Shown in pieces: positions 25,759 through 33,476 of a DNA stretch of 64,000 nucleotides. This DNA is from Micrococcus terreus (GTDB lineage: Bacteria > Actinomycetota > Actinomycetes > Actinomycetales > Micrococcaceae). Within the stretch, counting starts at the first letter, position 1, and each line of letters opens with the position of its first letter. Under the pieces are notes generated by a model. That model did no database searches. It was not told where the DNA came from and saw only the letters and a program-made list of their open reading frames with translations. Where the stretch lies: contig NZ_FPCG01000004.1 in assembly GCF_900116905.1 (NCBI RefSeq), forward strand, positions 62,001 through 126,000. Direction: 5' to 3'. Both the position numbers and the translations under genes were made by a program.

Positions 25759-25792
25759 ACGGCCCGATCCTCTGGTGTGAGGACCGGGCCGT
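25759..25792 (-). terminator. Hairpin terminator after rpsD
   Basis: Inverted repeat ACGGCCCG-a-TCCT / AGGA-c-CGGGCCGT with one internal mismatch and an eight-base loop, about 42 bases after the rpsD stop. Separates rpsD from the DUF6167-like/alaS operon. Confidence 0.7.
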
Positions 25793-25834
25793 CTCAGGAT
25801 TGCAGGGCGGCGATGCCGCTGCGCACTCGCAGGA

Positions 25835-26461
25835 TCAGCGAGCGTAGTACTCCACCACGAGGTTCTCCTCGCAGGTCACGGGGACCTCGGAGCGCTTCGG
25901 GCGGCGGGTCAGCGTGGACTGCAGCTTCTCGATCTCCACGTTCAGGTACCCGGGGACGGCCGGAAGGACCTCCTGGTGGGCGCCGGTGGCGGAGATCTGG
26001 AAGGGCACCATCTTCTCGGAGCGCTCGTGCACGTGGATCATCTGTCCCTCCTTGACGCGGAAGGAGGGGATGTCCACGCGCTTGCCGTCCACCATGATGT
26101 GGCGGTGCACGACCATCTGGCGGGCCTGCTGGATGGTGCGGGCGAAGCCGGAGCGCAGCACGAGGGCGTCCAGGCGCATCTCCAGCAGCTCCACCAGGTT
26201 CTCACCGGTCAGGCCGGAGGTGCGCTTGGCCTCTTCGAAGTAGCGGCGCATCTGGGCCTCACGGATGTTGTACTGGGCGCGAAGACGCTGCTTCTCCTTC
26301 AGACGCACCGAGTAGTCGGAGTCGGCCTTGCGACGGGCGCGGCCGTGCTGGCCGGGGCCGTACGGACGGCGCTCCATGTACTTCTCGGCCTTGGGAGTCA
26401 GGGCGATGCCGAGGGCGCGCGAGTGACGCACGGTACGGCGGGTACGCAGGTTGGAAGCCAC
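25835..26461 (-). CDS. rpsD: 30S ribosomal protein S4
   Basis: Primary 16S rRNA-binding protein that nucleates 30S body assembly. The 208 residues begin ASNLRTRRTVRHSRALGIAL, followed by YMERRPYGPGQHGRARRK; the S4 RNA-binding domain covers RLDALVLRSGFARTIQQARQ and HIMVDGKRVDIPSFRVKEGQ. No zinc-binding Cys set is present, the usual actinobacterial form. The start is GTG at 26461, five bases after AAAGGAG; an upstream frame extending to 26689 is not supported. The gene stands alone between the stress protein gene and a terminator, with a leader of almost 300 bases upstream. Confidence 0.97.
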   Translation of the reverse strand: MASNLRTRRTVRHSRALGIALTPKAEKYMERRPYGPGQHGRARRKADSDYSVRLKEKQRLRAQYNIREAQMRRYFEEAKRTSGLTGENLVELLEMRLDALVLRSGFARTIQQARQMVVHRHIMVDGKRVDIPSFRVKEGQMIHVHERSEKMVPFQISATGAHQEVLPAVPGYLNVEIEKLQSTLTRRPKRSEVPVTCEENLVVEYYAR

Positions 26462-26759
26462 GAGGGCTCCTTTCTTGTCAGGCGGCACGGTTGTGGTTGA
26501 TCTCCAGCCCTGATGCCGGACCGCGTGACTGCGTGCCGGCGCACCGTGGAACCACGGAGACAAGGGTGGGCTGGAACCTGGCCTCCGGTCGTCCATCGGA
26601 GAGCTGAGGGGCATGCCGCTGCCCGTCATACGCTGCAACGCCGCACATCGAACCACGCCCGGAGGCGATGTCGAGAACGAGGACCTCATGCCCGCCCGAG
26701 TGGACAGGAAGCAGAGGAGAACTGGCGGCGCTTGCCAGACAGCGCACTACTCTACCAGG
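26462..26759 (-). promoter_or_regulatory. Long untranslated leader of rpsD
   Basis: Nearly 300 bases without a convincing gene. A TAGAGT hexamer (26749-26754) is the best candidate -10 box for rpsD. The leader has a perfect CCGTGG-2-CCACGG hairpin (26544-26557), and the stretch CGGCACG can pair with CGTGCCG shortly before the ribosome site. S4 autoregulates its own translation through mRNA structure in other bacteria; a similar role here is a guess. A small open frame within it has no family resemblance. Confidence 0.4.
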
Positions 26760-27269
26760 TCAGCCCTGGGCGGCCGGACCTTTCGGCGCGCGGGCGATCT
26801 CGGCCGCCTGGGAGACGTGCGTGGCCTCCACGAGGACGTCATAGGCCTCCGCCTCGAAGGTGGACAGTGAGGCGAAGTCTCGCTTGCCGCCGGTCATGGC
26901 GTGGGAGATGGCCCCGAAGATCGCGCCCCAGACGGCACCGATGCCCACACCGACCAGCACGGTCCACAGCCAGCTGCCGGGAGCCGCGAAGATGCCCAGC
27001 AGGATGCCGACCATCAGGCCGAACCACAGACCCTGCAGCGCACCCTGCAGGGCCGCCTTGCCCGTGGTCAGTCGACCGACCACCTGCTCCACAGAGCGCA
27101 GGCCGGTGCCCACGATCCGCACCTTCTCCACCGGGAATCCGCCGTCGGAGAGCCGGTCCACCAGCGCCTGGGCCTTGGCATAGGTATCTACCGACTGCAG
27201 CACGCGGTAGTCAACGTCAGTGGTGTTGGGGATCAGGCGGGACGAGGGGCTCTGGGCGGGCATGGACAC
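26760..27269 (-). CDS. Membrane protein with general-stress-protein 17M (YflT) type domain
   Basis: A 169-residue protein with an N-terminal alpha/beta domain (YRVLQSVDTYAKAQALVDRL, VEKVRIVGTGLRSVEQVVGR), as in the YflT / general stress protein 17M family. This is followed by two membrane-spanning or hairpin segments rich in Gly (GLWFGLMVGILLGIFAAPG; LWTVLVGVGIGAVWGAIFGA) and a basic loop and C-terminal helix. Homologues are common in Actinobacteria and are often stress-induced; the function is unknown. The start is GTG at 27269, five bases after AGGAG; an ATG six bases later is also possible. It lies between rarA and rpsD. Confidence 0.75.
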   Translation of the reverse strand: MSMPAQSPSSRLIPNTTDVDYRVLQSVDTYAKAQALVDRLSDGGFPVEKVRIVGTGLRSVEQVVGRLTTGKAALQGALQGLWFGLMVGILLGIFAAPGSWLWTVLVGVGIGAVWGAIFGAISHAMTGGKRDFASLSTFEAEAYDVLVEATHVSQAAEIARAPKGPAAQG

Positions 27270-27304
27270 GGTGGCTCCTGGGCTCGTGAGGTGGGATGTC
27301 TCAC

Positions 27305-27315
27305 AGTTGTCAACT
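27305..27315. repeat. Short palindrome upstream of the YflT-like gene
   Basis: AGTTG-T-CAACT, an 11-base palindrome that includes a TTGACA-like hexamer on the minus strand, 36 bases before the start of the stress-protein gene. It could be an operator overlapping a -35 box; no matching -10 is evident. Confidence 0.25.
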
Positions 27316-27340
27316 TCCCGACAGGGTGTCTTATTCCGTC

Positions 27341-28822
27341 TCAGCGGGAGCTGTCCCGGCCCAATCCGCGGATGATCAATCGCAGGTGCTTCCAGCGCTC
27401 GGCGATACCGCGTTCCACGCCGCGGTCGGTGGGCTGGTAGTACTGCTGGTTCACCAGGGTGTCCGGCAGGTACTGCTGCTGGGCGACCGCATGGGGAGCA
27501 TCGTGAGAGTAGATATACCCCTTGCCGTGGCCTAGCGCCGCTGCGCCCGGGTAGTGGGCATCACGCAGATGGAAGGGCACGTGTCCGGACCGTCCGGCCC
27601 GGACGTCGGCGATGGCCGCACCGATCGCCGTCGTGACAGCATTGGACTTGGGTGCGCTGGCAATGTGTACCACTGCTTCGGCCATGATCAGCTGGCCTTC
27701 GGGCATGCCGATCAGCTGGACGGCCTGGGCGGCGGCGACGGCGGTCTGCAGGGCCGTGGGGTCGGCCATGCCCACGTCCTCGGAGGCCGAGATGATCAGG
27801 CGCCGGCAGATGAACCGGGGGTCCTCCCCCGCCTCGATCATGCGGGCCAGGTAGTGCAAGGCGGCGTCGACGTCGGAGCCACGCAGGGACTTGATGAAGG
27901 CGCTGATGACGTCGTAGTGCTGGTCCCCGGCTTTGTCGTAGCGCAGCACCGCCCGGTCCATGGCCTGGGCGGCGTCCTCGGCCGTCACCTGCGGGACAGT
28001 GGTGGCCGCGGCATCGGACGACGTGCCGTTGGAGGTCTCGCCGGAGCTGTCAGCGTTCGCTGTGGTGCTGTGGTCTTGGCGGTCCAGGGTGACCCCGGCG
28101 GCAGCCTCCAGAGTCGTCAGGGCACGGCGGGCATCGCCCTGCGCCATGCGCACCAGGTAGTCGAGCCCGTCCTCAGTCAGGTCGACCACACCGTTCAGGC
28201 CACGCTCGTCGGCGACGGCCCGCTGGATCAGCCCGGCGATGTCCTCGTCGGTGAGCGGCTGGAGGGTGAGCATCAGGGATCGGGAGAGCAGCGGGGCGAT
28301 GACCGAGAACGAGGGGTTCTCCGTGGTAGCGGCGACCAACACGACCCAGCGGTTCTCCACGCCCGGCAGCAGTGCATCCTGCTGGGCCTTGTTGAACCGA
28401 TGGATCTCGTCCAGGAACAGCACCGTGGTGCGGCCGTATAGGTCGCGGTCGGTCAGGGCCTGGTCCATCACGGCTCGAACGTCCTTGACCCCGGAGGAGA
28501 TGGCGGAGAGTTCGACGAACTTGCGATCCGGGGCACGGGCGATCACGTGGGCCAGGGTGGTCTTGCCGGTCCCCGGGGGCCCGTAGAGGATCACCGAGGA
28601 CGGGCCGGCTCCGCCGCGACCGGAGCCCCCTTCGGCCAGCTGACGCAGCGGAGACCCCTGGTGCAGCAGGTGCTGCTGTCCGACGACTTCCTCCACGCTG
28701 CGCGGTCGCATCCTCACGGCCAGGGGTGCGGTGGGACGGGACCGGCCGGCGCCGCGCCCGGCGGAGTCGGTCGGGTCATCCGGCTCGTCGTCGGCGTGGA
28801 AGGCACTGAACAGGTCACTCAC
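27341..28822 (-). CDS. rarA: Replication-associated recombination protein A (RarA/MgsA)
   Basis: AAA+ ATPase of the clamp-loader family that acts at stalled replication forks. The Walker A loop is [15 protein letters not shown], Walker B is [20 protein letters not shown], sensor I is [10 protein letters not shown], and the [11 protein letters not shown] arginine-finger region and C-terminal MgsA tetramerisation domain ([45 protein letters not shown]) are intact. At 493 residues it is longer than usual because of about 40 low-complexity Ser/Thr/Asp residues inserted between the AAA+ lid and the C-terminal domain (around residue 250). The GTG start has no ribosome site but TAGGCT sits six bases upstream, a leaderless layout. 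Confidence 0.95.
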   Translation of the reverse strand: MSDLFSAFHADDEPDDPTDSAGRGAGRSRPTAPLAVRMRPRSVEEVVGQQHLLHQGSPLRQLAEGGSGRGGAGPSSVILYGPPGTGKTTLAHVIARAPDRKFVELSAISSGVKDVRAVMDQALTDRDLYGRTTVLFLDEIHRFNKAQQDALLPGVENRWVVLVAATTENPSFSVIAPLLSRSLMLTLQPLTDEDIAGLIQRAVADERGLNGVVDLTEDGLDYLVRMAQGDARRALTTLEAAAGVTLDRQDHSTTANADSSGETSNGTSSDAAATTVPQVTAEDAAQAMDRAVLRYDKAGDQHYDVISAFIKSLRGSDVDAALHYLARMIEAGEDPRFICRRLIISASEDVGMADPTALQTAVAAAQAVQLIGMPEGQLIMAEAVVHIASAPKSNAVTTAIGAAIADVRAGRSGHVPFHLRDAHYPGAAALGHGKGYIYSHDAPHAVAQQQYLPDTLVNQQYYQPTDRGVERGIAERWKHLRLIIRGLGRDSSR

Positions 28823-28828
28823 CCATCC

Positions 28829-28834
28829 AGCCTA
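28829..28834 (-). promoter_or_regulatory. Candidate -10 box for a leaderless rarA transcript
   Basis: TAGGCT on the minus strand followed by six bases and then the GTG start of rarA. The same spacing is seen at metK. No -35 match is visible 17 bases upstream. Confidence 0.45.
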
Positions 28835-28866
28835 ACGAGATCGGTGGGCGACGCCGTCGGGACGAT

Positions 28867-28884
28867 GTTTACCGGGAGTTCACG
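28867..28884. promoter_or_regulatory. PHO-box-like direct repeat
   Basis: GTTTACC-GGGA-GTTCACG, two heptamers in the 11-base register typical of PhoP-binding PHO boxes in Streptomyces (consensus near GTTCACC). It lies about 140 bases before the beta-propeller gene and 45 bases upstream of rarA. Binding by a PhoP homologue is inferred from the repeat only. Confidence 0.45.
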
Positions 28885-29020
28885 ACGACGAGGATGGACA
28901 CGCGAGGCGGTGGACACGTGCTGTTCATCTGACGTGAGTGTTCTGGACCCTTGAGCGTTGGGTGGCTGCGCAACGCGGCCTGGACGCTCACATCCCCCGA
29001 CCGTCCTGGAAGGACCCCTC

Positions 29021-30724
29021 ATGCGCACCTCGCACCGTCTTGCCCTGGCTGGAGGCGCCGCGGCTCTGTCCGCCGCCGTGATGGCCCCGATGGCGATCGC
29101 CGCTCCCCCGGCCGTCTCGACCAATCAGAAGTCCATTGAGCTCGCGCTGGCTGGCAGCTACGAGACCGGCGTGTACGGCGAGTCCGCCGCCGAAATCCCC
29201 GCCTTCGACGCCAAGAACAGCCGCCTGTTCGTGGTCAACGCCCAGAAGGGCGCGATCGACGTGCTGAAGGTCGACACGAAGGCCTCCCTGAGCTTCGAGA
29301 CCACCCTGACCGTCGCCGGCGTGAGCGCCGCTGACGGCTCGGTGATCGAGTCCGGCGCGACCGTGAACTCGGTGGCCGTATCCAACGGCATCCTCTCGGT
29401 GGCCGTGGAGGCCGATGAGAAGACCGACCTGGGCTGGTTGGTCTTCTACAACAGCAAGACCCTGGCCCCGCTGGGCGCTGTCCGCGTCGGCGCCCTGCCC
29501 GACTCCGTGGCAGTCGCCGGCAACGGCTCTTACGCCGTGGTCGCCAATGAGGGTGAGCCGGCCGATGACTTCTCGGTGGACCCCGAGGGCACGATCTCCG
29601 TGGTCACCCTGCCCAAGAACGTCAACCAGTTCTCCCGCCTGAGCCAGGACAGCGTCCGCACCGTGAACTTCCGTGCCTACGACGAGGGCACGGCCCTTCC
29701 CGAGGGCGTGCGCGTGTTCGGTCCGGATGTGCAGACCCCGGCCGACCAGCCTGATGCTGGCCGGATCGCCCGCAATCTGGAGCCGGAGTACGTCACCATC
29801 GACCCGACCGGCAAGACAGCCTACGTCTCGGTGCAGGAGGCCAACGCGGTCGCCGTCGTCGACCTGGCCTCGGCCACCCTGACCGACCTGTGGGCCCTGC
29901 AGCTGACCGACTGGTCCACCGAGGGCGCACTGGACGCCTCCGACCGTGACGGTGGAATCAACCTGAAGAACTGGCCGGTCATGGGTGTGCCCATGCCCGA
30001 CGGCATGGACTCCTACCGCTACCGCGGCCAGGACCTGGTCGTCACCGCCAACGAGGGTGACGGCCGCGAGTGGGGCGACTTCATCGACGAGGAGCGCATC
30101 AAGGACGTCGACCTGTGCACCAGCGCCTTCCCCGATGCCAAGGAGCTGCGCAAGGATGCCAACATCGGACGCCTGAAGATCATCGCCGATCTGGGCCTGT
30201 CCGCCTCCGGTGACTGCTACGAGACCCTGCACGCCTACGGTGCCCGGTCCTTCTCGATCTTCACGGCCGACGGGGAGCGCCTGTTCGACTCGGCTGGCCT
30301 GATCGAGCAGTCCATCAAGGACCTCATCGACGCTGGCGAGCTGCCCGAGCACGCCTTCAACGCCAACAACGATGAATCCCCGACCTTCGACTCCCGCTCC
30401 GACGACAAGGGTCCGGAGCCTGAGGGCGTCGTGATCGGCGAGATCCAGCGCAACACCTACGCCTTCGTGGGTCTGGAGCGTATCGGTGGCGTGATGGTCT
30501 TCGACATCACCGACCCGACGAAGGGCGAGTTCGTCCAGTACGTCAATGAGCGCAACTGGGATGCCGAGGGCGACGACGCCGAGGCCGGCCAGGGCGACTT
30601 GGGCGCCGAGGGTCTGACCTTCGTTCCCGCCTCGGACTCCCCGCGCAAGAAGGCCCTGGTCATCGTGGCCCACGAGGTCTCCGGCTCCACCAGCGTCTAC
30701 GAGATCACCCCGACTCGCCGCTGA
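29021..30724 (+). CDS. Secreted beta-propeller protein, choice-of-anchor I type
   Basis: A 567-residue exported protein. The signal peptide is clear: RTSHRLALAGGAAALSAAVM then PMAIAAPPA with cleavage near residue 28. The mature part repeats propeller-like strands (RLFVVNAQKGAIDVLKVDT, GSYAVVANEGEPADDFSVDP, KTAYVSVQEANAVAVVDLAS, RNTYAFVGLERIGGVMVFDI) and contains the stretch YVVANEG/VVTANEGDGREWGDF typical of choice-of-anchor I proteins, which are often annotated as esterase- or alkaline-phosphatase-like without proof. No C-terminal anchor is present. Two Cys (about 363 and 396) may form a disulphide. Codon choice is extremely biased to the preferred GCC/CTG/CGC set, suggesting high expression. 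The ATG at 29021 follows AAGGA by six bases. A PHO-box-like site upstream would fit phosphate control. Confidence 0.82.
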   Translation: MRTSHRLALAGGAAALSAAVMAPMAIAAPPAVSTNQKSIELALAGSYETGVYGESAAEIPAFDAKNSRLFVVNAQKGAIDVLKVDTKASLSFETTLTVAGVSAADGSVIESGATVNSVAVSNGILSVAVEADEKTDLGWLVFYNSKTLAPLGAVRVGALPDSVAVAGNGSYAVVANEGEPADDFSVDPEGTISVVTLPKNVNQFSRLSQDSVRTVNFRAYDEGTALPEGVRVFGPDVQTPADQPDAGRIARNLEPEYVTIDPTGKTAYVSVQEANAVAVVDLASATLTDLWALQLTDWSTEGALDASDRDGGINLKNWPVMGVPMPDGMDSYRYRGQDLVVTANEGDGREWGDFIDEERIKDVDLCTSAFPDAKELRKDANIGRLKIIADLGLSASGDCYETLHAYGARSFSIFTADGERLFDSAGLIEQSIKDLIDAGELPEHAFNANNDESPTFDSRSDDKGPEPEGVVIGEIQRNTYAFVGLERIGGVMVFDITDPTKGEFVQYVNERNWDAEGDDAEAGQGDLGAEGLTFVPASDSPRKKALVIVAHEVSGSTSVYEITPTRR

Positions 30725-30753
30725 TCGCGCTGAGCGTCTGAGCACGAGACAGC

Positions 30754-30779
30754 AGACTGCACGGTGTCCGGGGCAGTCT
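30754..30779 (+). terminator. Possible terminator hairpin after the beta-propeller gene
   Basis: Seven-base inverted repeat AGACTGC / GCAGTCT with a 12-base loop, 30 bases past the stop and just before dtd. Moderate stability only. Confidence 0.4.
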
Positions 30780-30796
30780 CATGTCACGATGGGTTC

Positions 30797-31243
30797 ATGC
30801 GAGCTGTGTGTCAACGAGCCCGGTCCGCCTCCGTCACGATCGACGGGCAGGTGGTCGGCTCCTTCGAAGGTGAGGGGCTAGTGGTGCTTCTCGGGGTGAG
30901 CACTGAGGATACCGAGGCCCAGGCTGTGCAGTTGGCGCAGAAGATATGGACACTGCGGATGCTGGAGAATGAGCGCTCCTGCGCTACCGCCGAGGCGCCG
31001 TTGCTGGTGATCAGCCAGTTCACCCTCTACGGAGACGTGCGCAAGGGTCGCAGACCGTCGTGGACCCGGTCGGCTCCGGGCAGCCAGGCAGAACCGCTCT
31101 ACGAGAGGTTCATGGCCGAGTTGCGTGCCCAGGGTGCCAGGGTGGAGTCCGGAGAATTCGGGGCGATGATGGACGTCGCCCTGGTCAACTCTGGACCGTT
31201 CACCCTGCTGGTCGATACCGACGATCTACCGGCGGCCAGCTGA
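30797..31243 (+). CDS. dtd: D-aminoacyl-tRNA deacylase
   Basis: Removes D-amino acids wrongly attached to tRNA. Catalytic signatures are SQFTLYGDVRKGRRPSW (the SQFT motif) and the cross-subunit loop VNSGPFTLLVD, corresponding to NxGPVT in most homologues. The protein of 148 residues starts MRAVCQRARSASVTIDG; the ATG at 30797 is chosen because it aligns with the family, although its ribosome site is weak. The segment between LRMLENE and LLVISQF is shorter than usual and lacks the GKMN stretch, a variant I associate with Micrococcaceae. The last 18 bases overlap the convergent small membrane protein gene. Confidence 0.9.
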   Translation: MRAVCQRARSASVTIDGQVVGSFEGEGLVVLLGVSTEDTEAQAVQLAQKIWTLRMLENERSCATAEAPLLVISQFTLYGDVRKGRRPSWTRSAPGSQAEPLYERFMAELRAQGARVESGEFGAMMDVALVNSGPFTLLVDTDDLPAAS

Positions 31244-31474
31244 GTCGTGACGGCGCTGTAGCCACACCTGGAACAGCGATCCGGCTACCACGCCCAAGGC
31301 GATGGATACCAGCCAGCGCAGCAACATGGGCCAGTCGGTCCAGATGTCGATGGCCATGTTCGCCAGGAAGGTCACGAGGATGACCGGAAAGGCCATCACC
31401 CAGCGTGAGGGCTGCTCCGCCTGCCCGGCGGCAGAATTCTGCCGCCGAGCAGGCTGCTGCGGGTGCTGGCTCAT
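31226..31474 (-). CDS. Small membrane protein downstream of aspS
   Basis: An 82-residue protein with a polar N-terminus ([20 protein letters not shown]) and two probable membrane helices ([20 protein letters not shown] and [20 protein letters not shown]), then a basic end ([10 protein letters not shown]). Its start overlaps the aspS stop by four bases, so it is probably translated with aspS. It ends convergently inside dtd by 18 bases. No recognisable family; presence of such small two-helix proteins behind aspS is common in relatives, but the function is unknown. Confidence 0.7.
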   Translation of the reverse strand: MSQHPQQPARRQNSAAGQAEQPSRWVMAFPVILVTFLANMAIDIWTDWPMLLRWLVSIALGVVAGSLFQVWLQRRHDSAGRR

Positions 31475-33306
31475 GCCGTGGCCGGAGCCTCAGCCTCGGC
31501 AGCCGTGGCCGGAGCGGCCTTGGGCTCAGGCTTGGCGTCGACTCCGGCTTCCTTGCGCTGCTGAGCGGTGATCGGGGCCGGGGCAGAGGTCAGCGGATCG
31601 TAGCCGTTGCCGGTCTTCGGGAAGGCGATGACCTCGCGGATGGACTCGGTTCCGGCCAGCAGGGCCACAATGCGATCCCAGCCGAAGGCGATGCCGCCGT
31701 GCGGCGGGGCGCCGTACTTGAAGCCCTCCAGCAGGAAGCCGAACTTCTCGTGGGCCTCCTCCTCGGACAGTCCCATCACCTGGAAGACGCGCTCCTGCAT
31801 CTCCTGGCGGTGGATGCGGATGGAGCCGCCGCCGATCTCGTTGCCGTTGCACACGATGTCGTAGGCGTAGGCCAGGGCGGCGCCGGGGTCGGTGTCGAAG
31901 GTCTCGGCGAACTCGGGCTTGGGCGAGGTGAAGGCGTGGTGCACGGCGGTCCAGGCGCCGGCGCCCACGGCCACGTCACCGGAGGCCACAGCGTCAGCGG
32001 CCGGTTCGAACATGGGTGCGTCCACCACCCACACGAAGGCCCAGTCGGCCTCAGAGGCGGGGACATTCGGTCCGGCGTCCTTGATCAGGCCGACTCGGTG
32101 TCCGATCTCCACGCGGGCGGCACCCAGCAGCGCACGAGAGGCCTTGGCCTCGCCCGCGGCGAAGAAGACGCAGTCGCCGGGCTGTGCGCCCACGGCCTGG
32201 GCCAGTCCTGCCTTCTCCTGGTCCGAGATGTTCTTGGCCACGGGTCCGGTGAGGGACCCGTCCTCCTGGATGAGCACGTAGGCCAGCCCCTTGGCGCCGC
32301 GCTGCTTGGCCCATTCCTGCCAGGCGTCCAGGGTGCGGCGGGCCTGCGAGGCACCGCCGGGCATGACCACGGCACCCACGTAGGGCGCCTGGAACACCCG
32401 GAACGGGGTGTCCTGGAAGTACTCGGTCAGCTCGGTCAGCTCCAGGCCGAAGCGCAGATCGGGCTTGTCCGAGCCGTACTTCTGCATGGCCTCGTGGTAG
32501 GTCATCCGGCGGATAGGTGTGGGGACGTCCACGCCCACGAGGGACCACACGGCCTTGACGATCTTCTCGCCGAGCTCGATCACATCGTCCTGCTCCACGA
32601 AGGAGGCCTCGATGTCCAGCTGGGTGAACTCAGGCTGGCGGTCGGCGCGGAAGTCCTCATCCCGGTAGCAGCGGGCGATCTGGTAGTACTTCTCCACGCC
32701 ACCGACCTGCAGCAGCTGCTTGAACAGCTGGGGCGACTGCGGCAGGGCGTACCAGGAACCCGGGGCCAGGCGGGCCGGGACCAGGAAATCACGGGCACCC
32801 TCCGGGGTGGAGCGGGTCAGGGTGGGGGTCTCCACCTCCATGAACCCCTCGCCGTGCAGCAGCTCGCGAGCGGTTCGGTTCACGTCCGAGCGCAGGCGCA
32901 TGATGCGGGCCGGGTCCGGGCGGCGCAGATCCAGGTAGCGGTGACGCAGGCGCGCCTCTTCGCCGACCTCCACGTGCTCGTCGATCTGGAACGGCAGCGG
33001 TGCGGCGGTGTTGAGCACGGTCACGGTCTCGGTGATCAGCTCGATCTCGCCGGAGGGCAGGTTCGGGTTCTCGTTGCCCTCCGGGCGGCGCTCCACCGTG
33101 CCGGTGACCTGCAGGACGTACTCGTTGCGCAGCGGATCGAAGTCCTTCTCGTCCCGCACCACCACCTGGGCGAAGCCGGAGGCGTCGCGCAGGTCCACGA
33201 AGGCCACGCCGCCGTGGTCACGCCGGCGGGCCACCCAGCCGGTGACGGTGACGGTCTGTCCGATGAGCGAGGCGTTGAGGTCGCCCAGCTGATGTGTGCG
33301 CAGCAC
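31471..33306 (-). CDS. aspS: Aspartyl-tRNA synthetase (bacterial long form)
   Basis: Charges tRNA-Asp (and tRNA-Asn where no AsnRS exists). The 611 residues contain the N-terminal OB-fold ([34 protein letters not shown]), class II motif 2 ([19 protein letters not shown]), the bacterial GAD insertion and motif 3 ([15 protein letters not shown]). The C-terminus ends in a low-complexity Ala/Glu tail ([19 protein letters not shown]). A hexamer TAGACT about 110 bases upstream is a candidate -10 box. It lies beside a divergent APC permease gene. Confidence 0.97.
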   Translation of the reverse strand: MLRTHQLGDLNASLIGQTVTVTGWVARRRDHGGVAFVDLRDASGFAQVVVRDEKDFDPLRNEYVLQVTGTVERRPEGNENPNLPSGEIELITETVTVLNTAAPLPFQIDEHVEVGEEARLRHRYLDLRRPDPARIMRLRSDVNRTARELLHGEGFMEVETPTLTRSTPEGARDFLVPARLAPGSWYALPQSPQLFKQLLQVGGVEKYYQIARCYRDEDFRADRQPEFTQLDIEASFVEQDDVIELGEKIVKAVWSLVGVDVPTPIRRMTYHEAMQKYGSDKPDLRFGLELTELTEYFQDTPFRVFQAPYVGAVVMPGGASQARRTLDAWQEWAKQRGAKGLAYVLIQEDGSLTGPVAKNISDQEKAGLAQAVGAQPGDCVFFAAGEAKASRALLGAARVEIGHRVGLIKDAGPNVPASEADWAFVWVVDAPMFEPAADAVASGDVAVGAGAWTAVHHAFTSPKPEFAETFDTDPGAALAYAYDIVCNGNEIGGGSIRIHRQEMQERVFQVMGLSEEEAHEKFGFLLEGFKYGAPPHGGIAFGWDRIVALLAGTESIREVIAFPKTGNGYDPLTSAPAPITAQQRKEAGVDAKPEPKAAPATAAEAEAPATA

Positions 33307-33415
33307 AGAGGTCCTTCCCGTCCGATCGTGGTGCTCTCCAGCCCGCGCGCAGGCGCGGTGGCAGACGGTTCACGTGGACGTCGGTTCGGTGTGATAGAGA
33401 TCGGGTTCGCCGTCG

Positions 33416-33421
33416 AGTCTA
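33416..33421 (-). promoter_or_regulatory. Candidate -10 box for aspS
   Basis: TAGACT on the minus strand, 110 bases before the aspS start, in the intergenic region shared with the APC permease. No clear -35. The same hexamer precedes yebC and yajC. Confidence 0.3.
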
Positions 33422-33476
33422 GTGCGTCCCGCACCCTGACCGGTCCGCACGTCCCTTCGTCCGCAAGGAGTCCGCC

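Noticed and set aside
26478-26747. Small minus-strand open frame upstream of rpsD (89 codons)
   Set aside because: No ribosome site, no family resemblance, lies in the leader of rpsD.
28988-30745. Minus-strand open frame of 585 codons opposite the beta-propeller gene
   Set aside because: Same GC-bias effect; the plus-strand product has a signal peptide, ribosome site and family resemblance.
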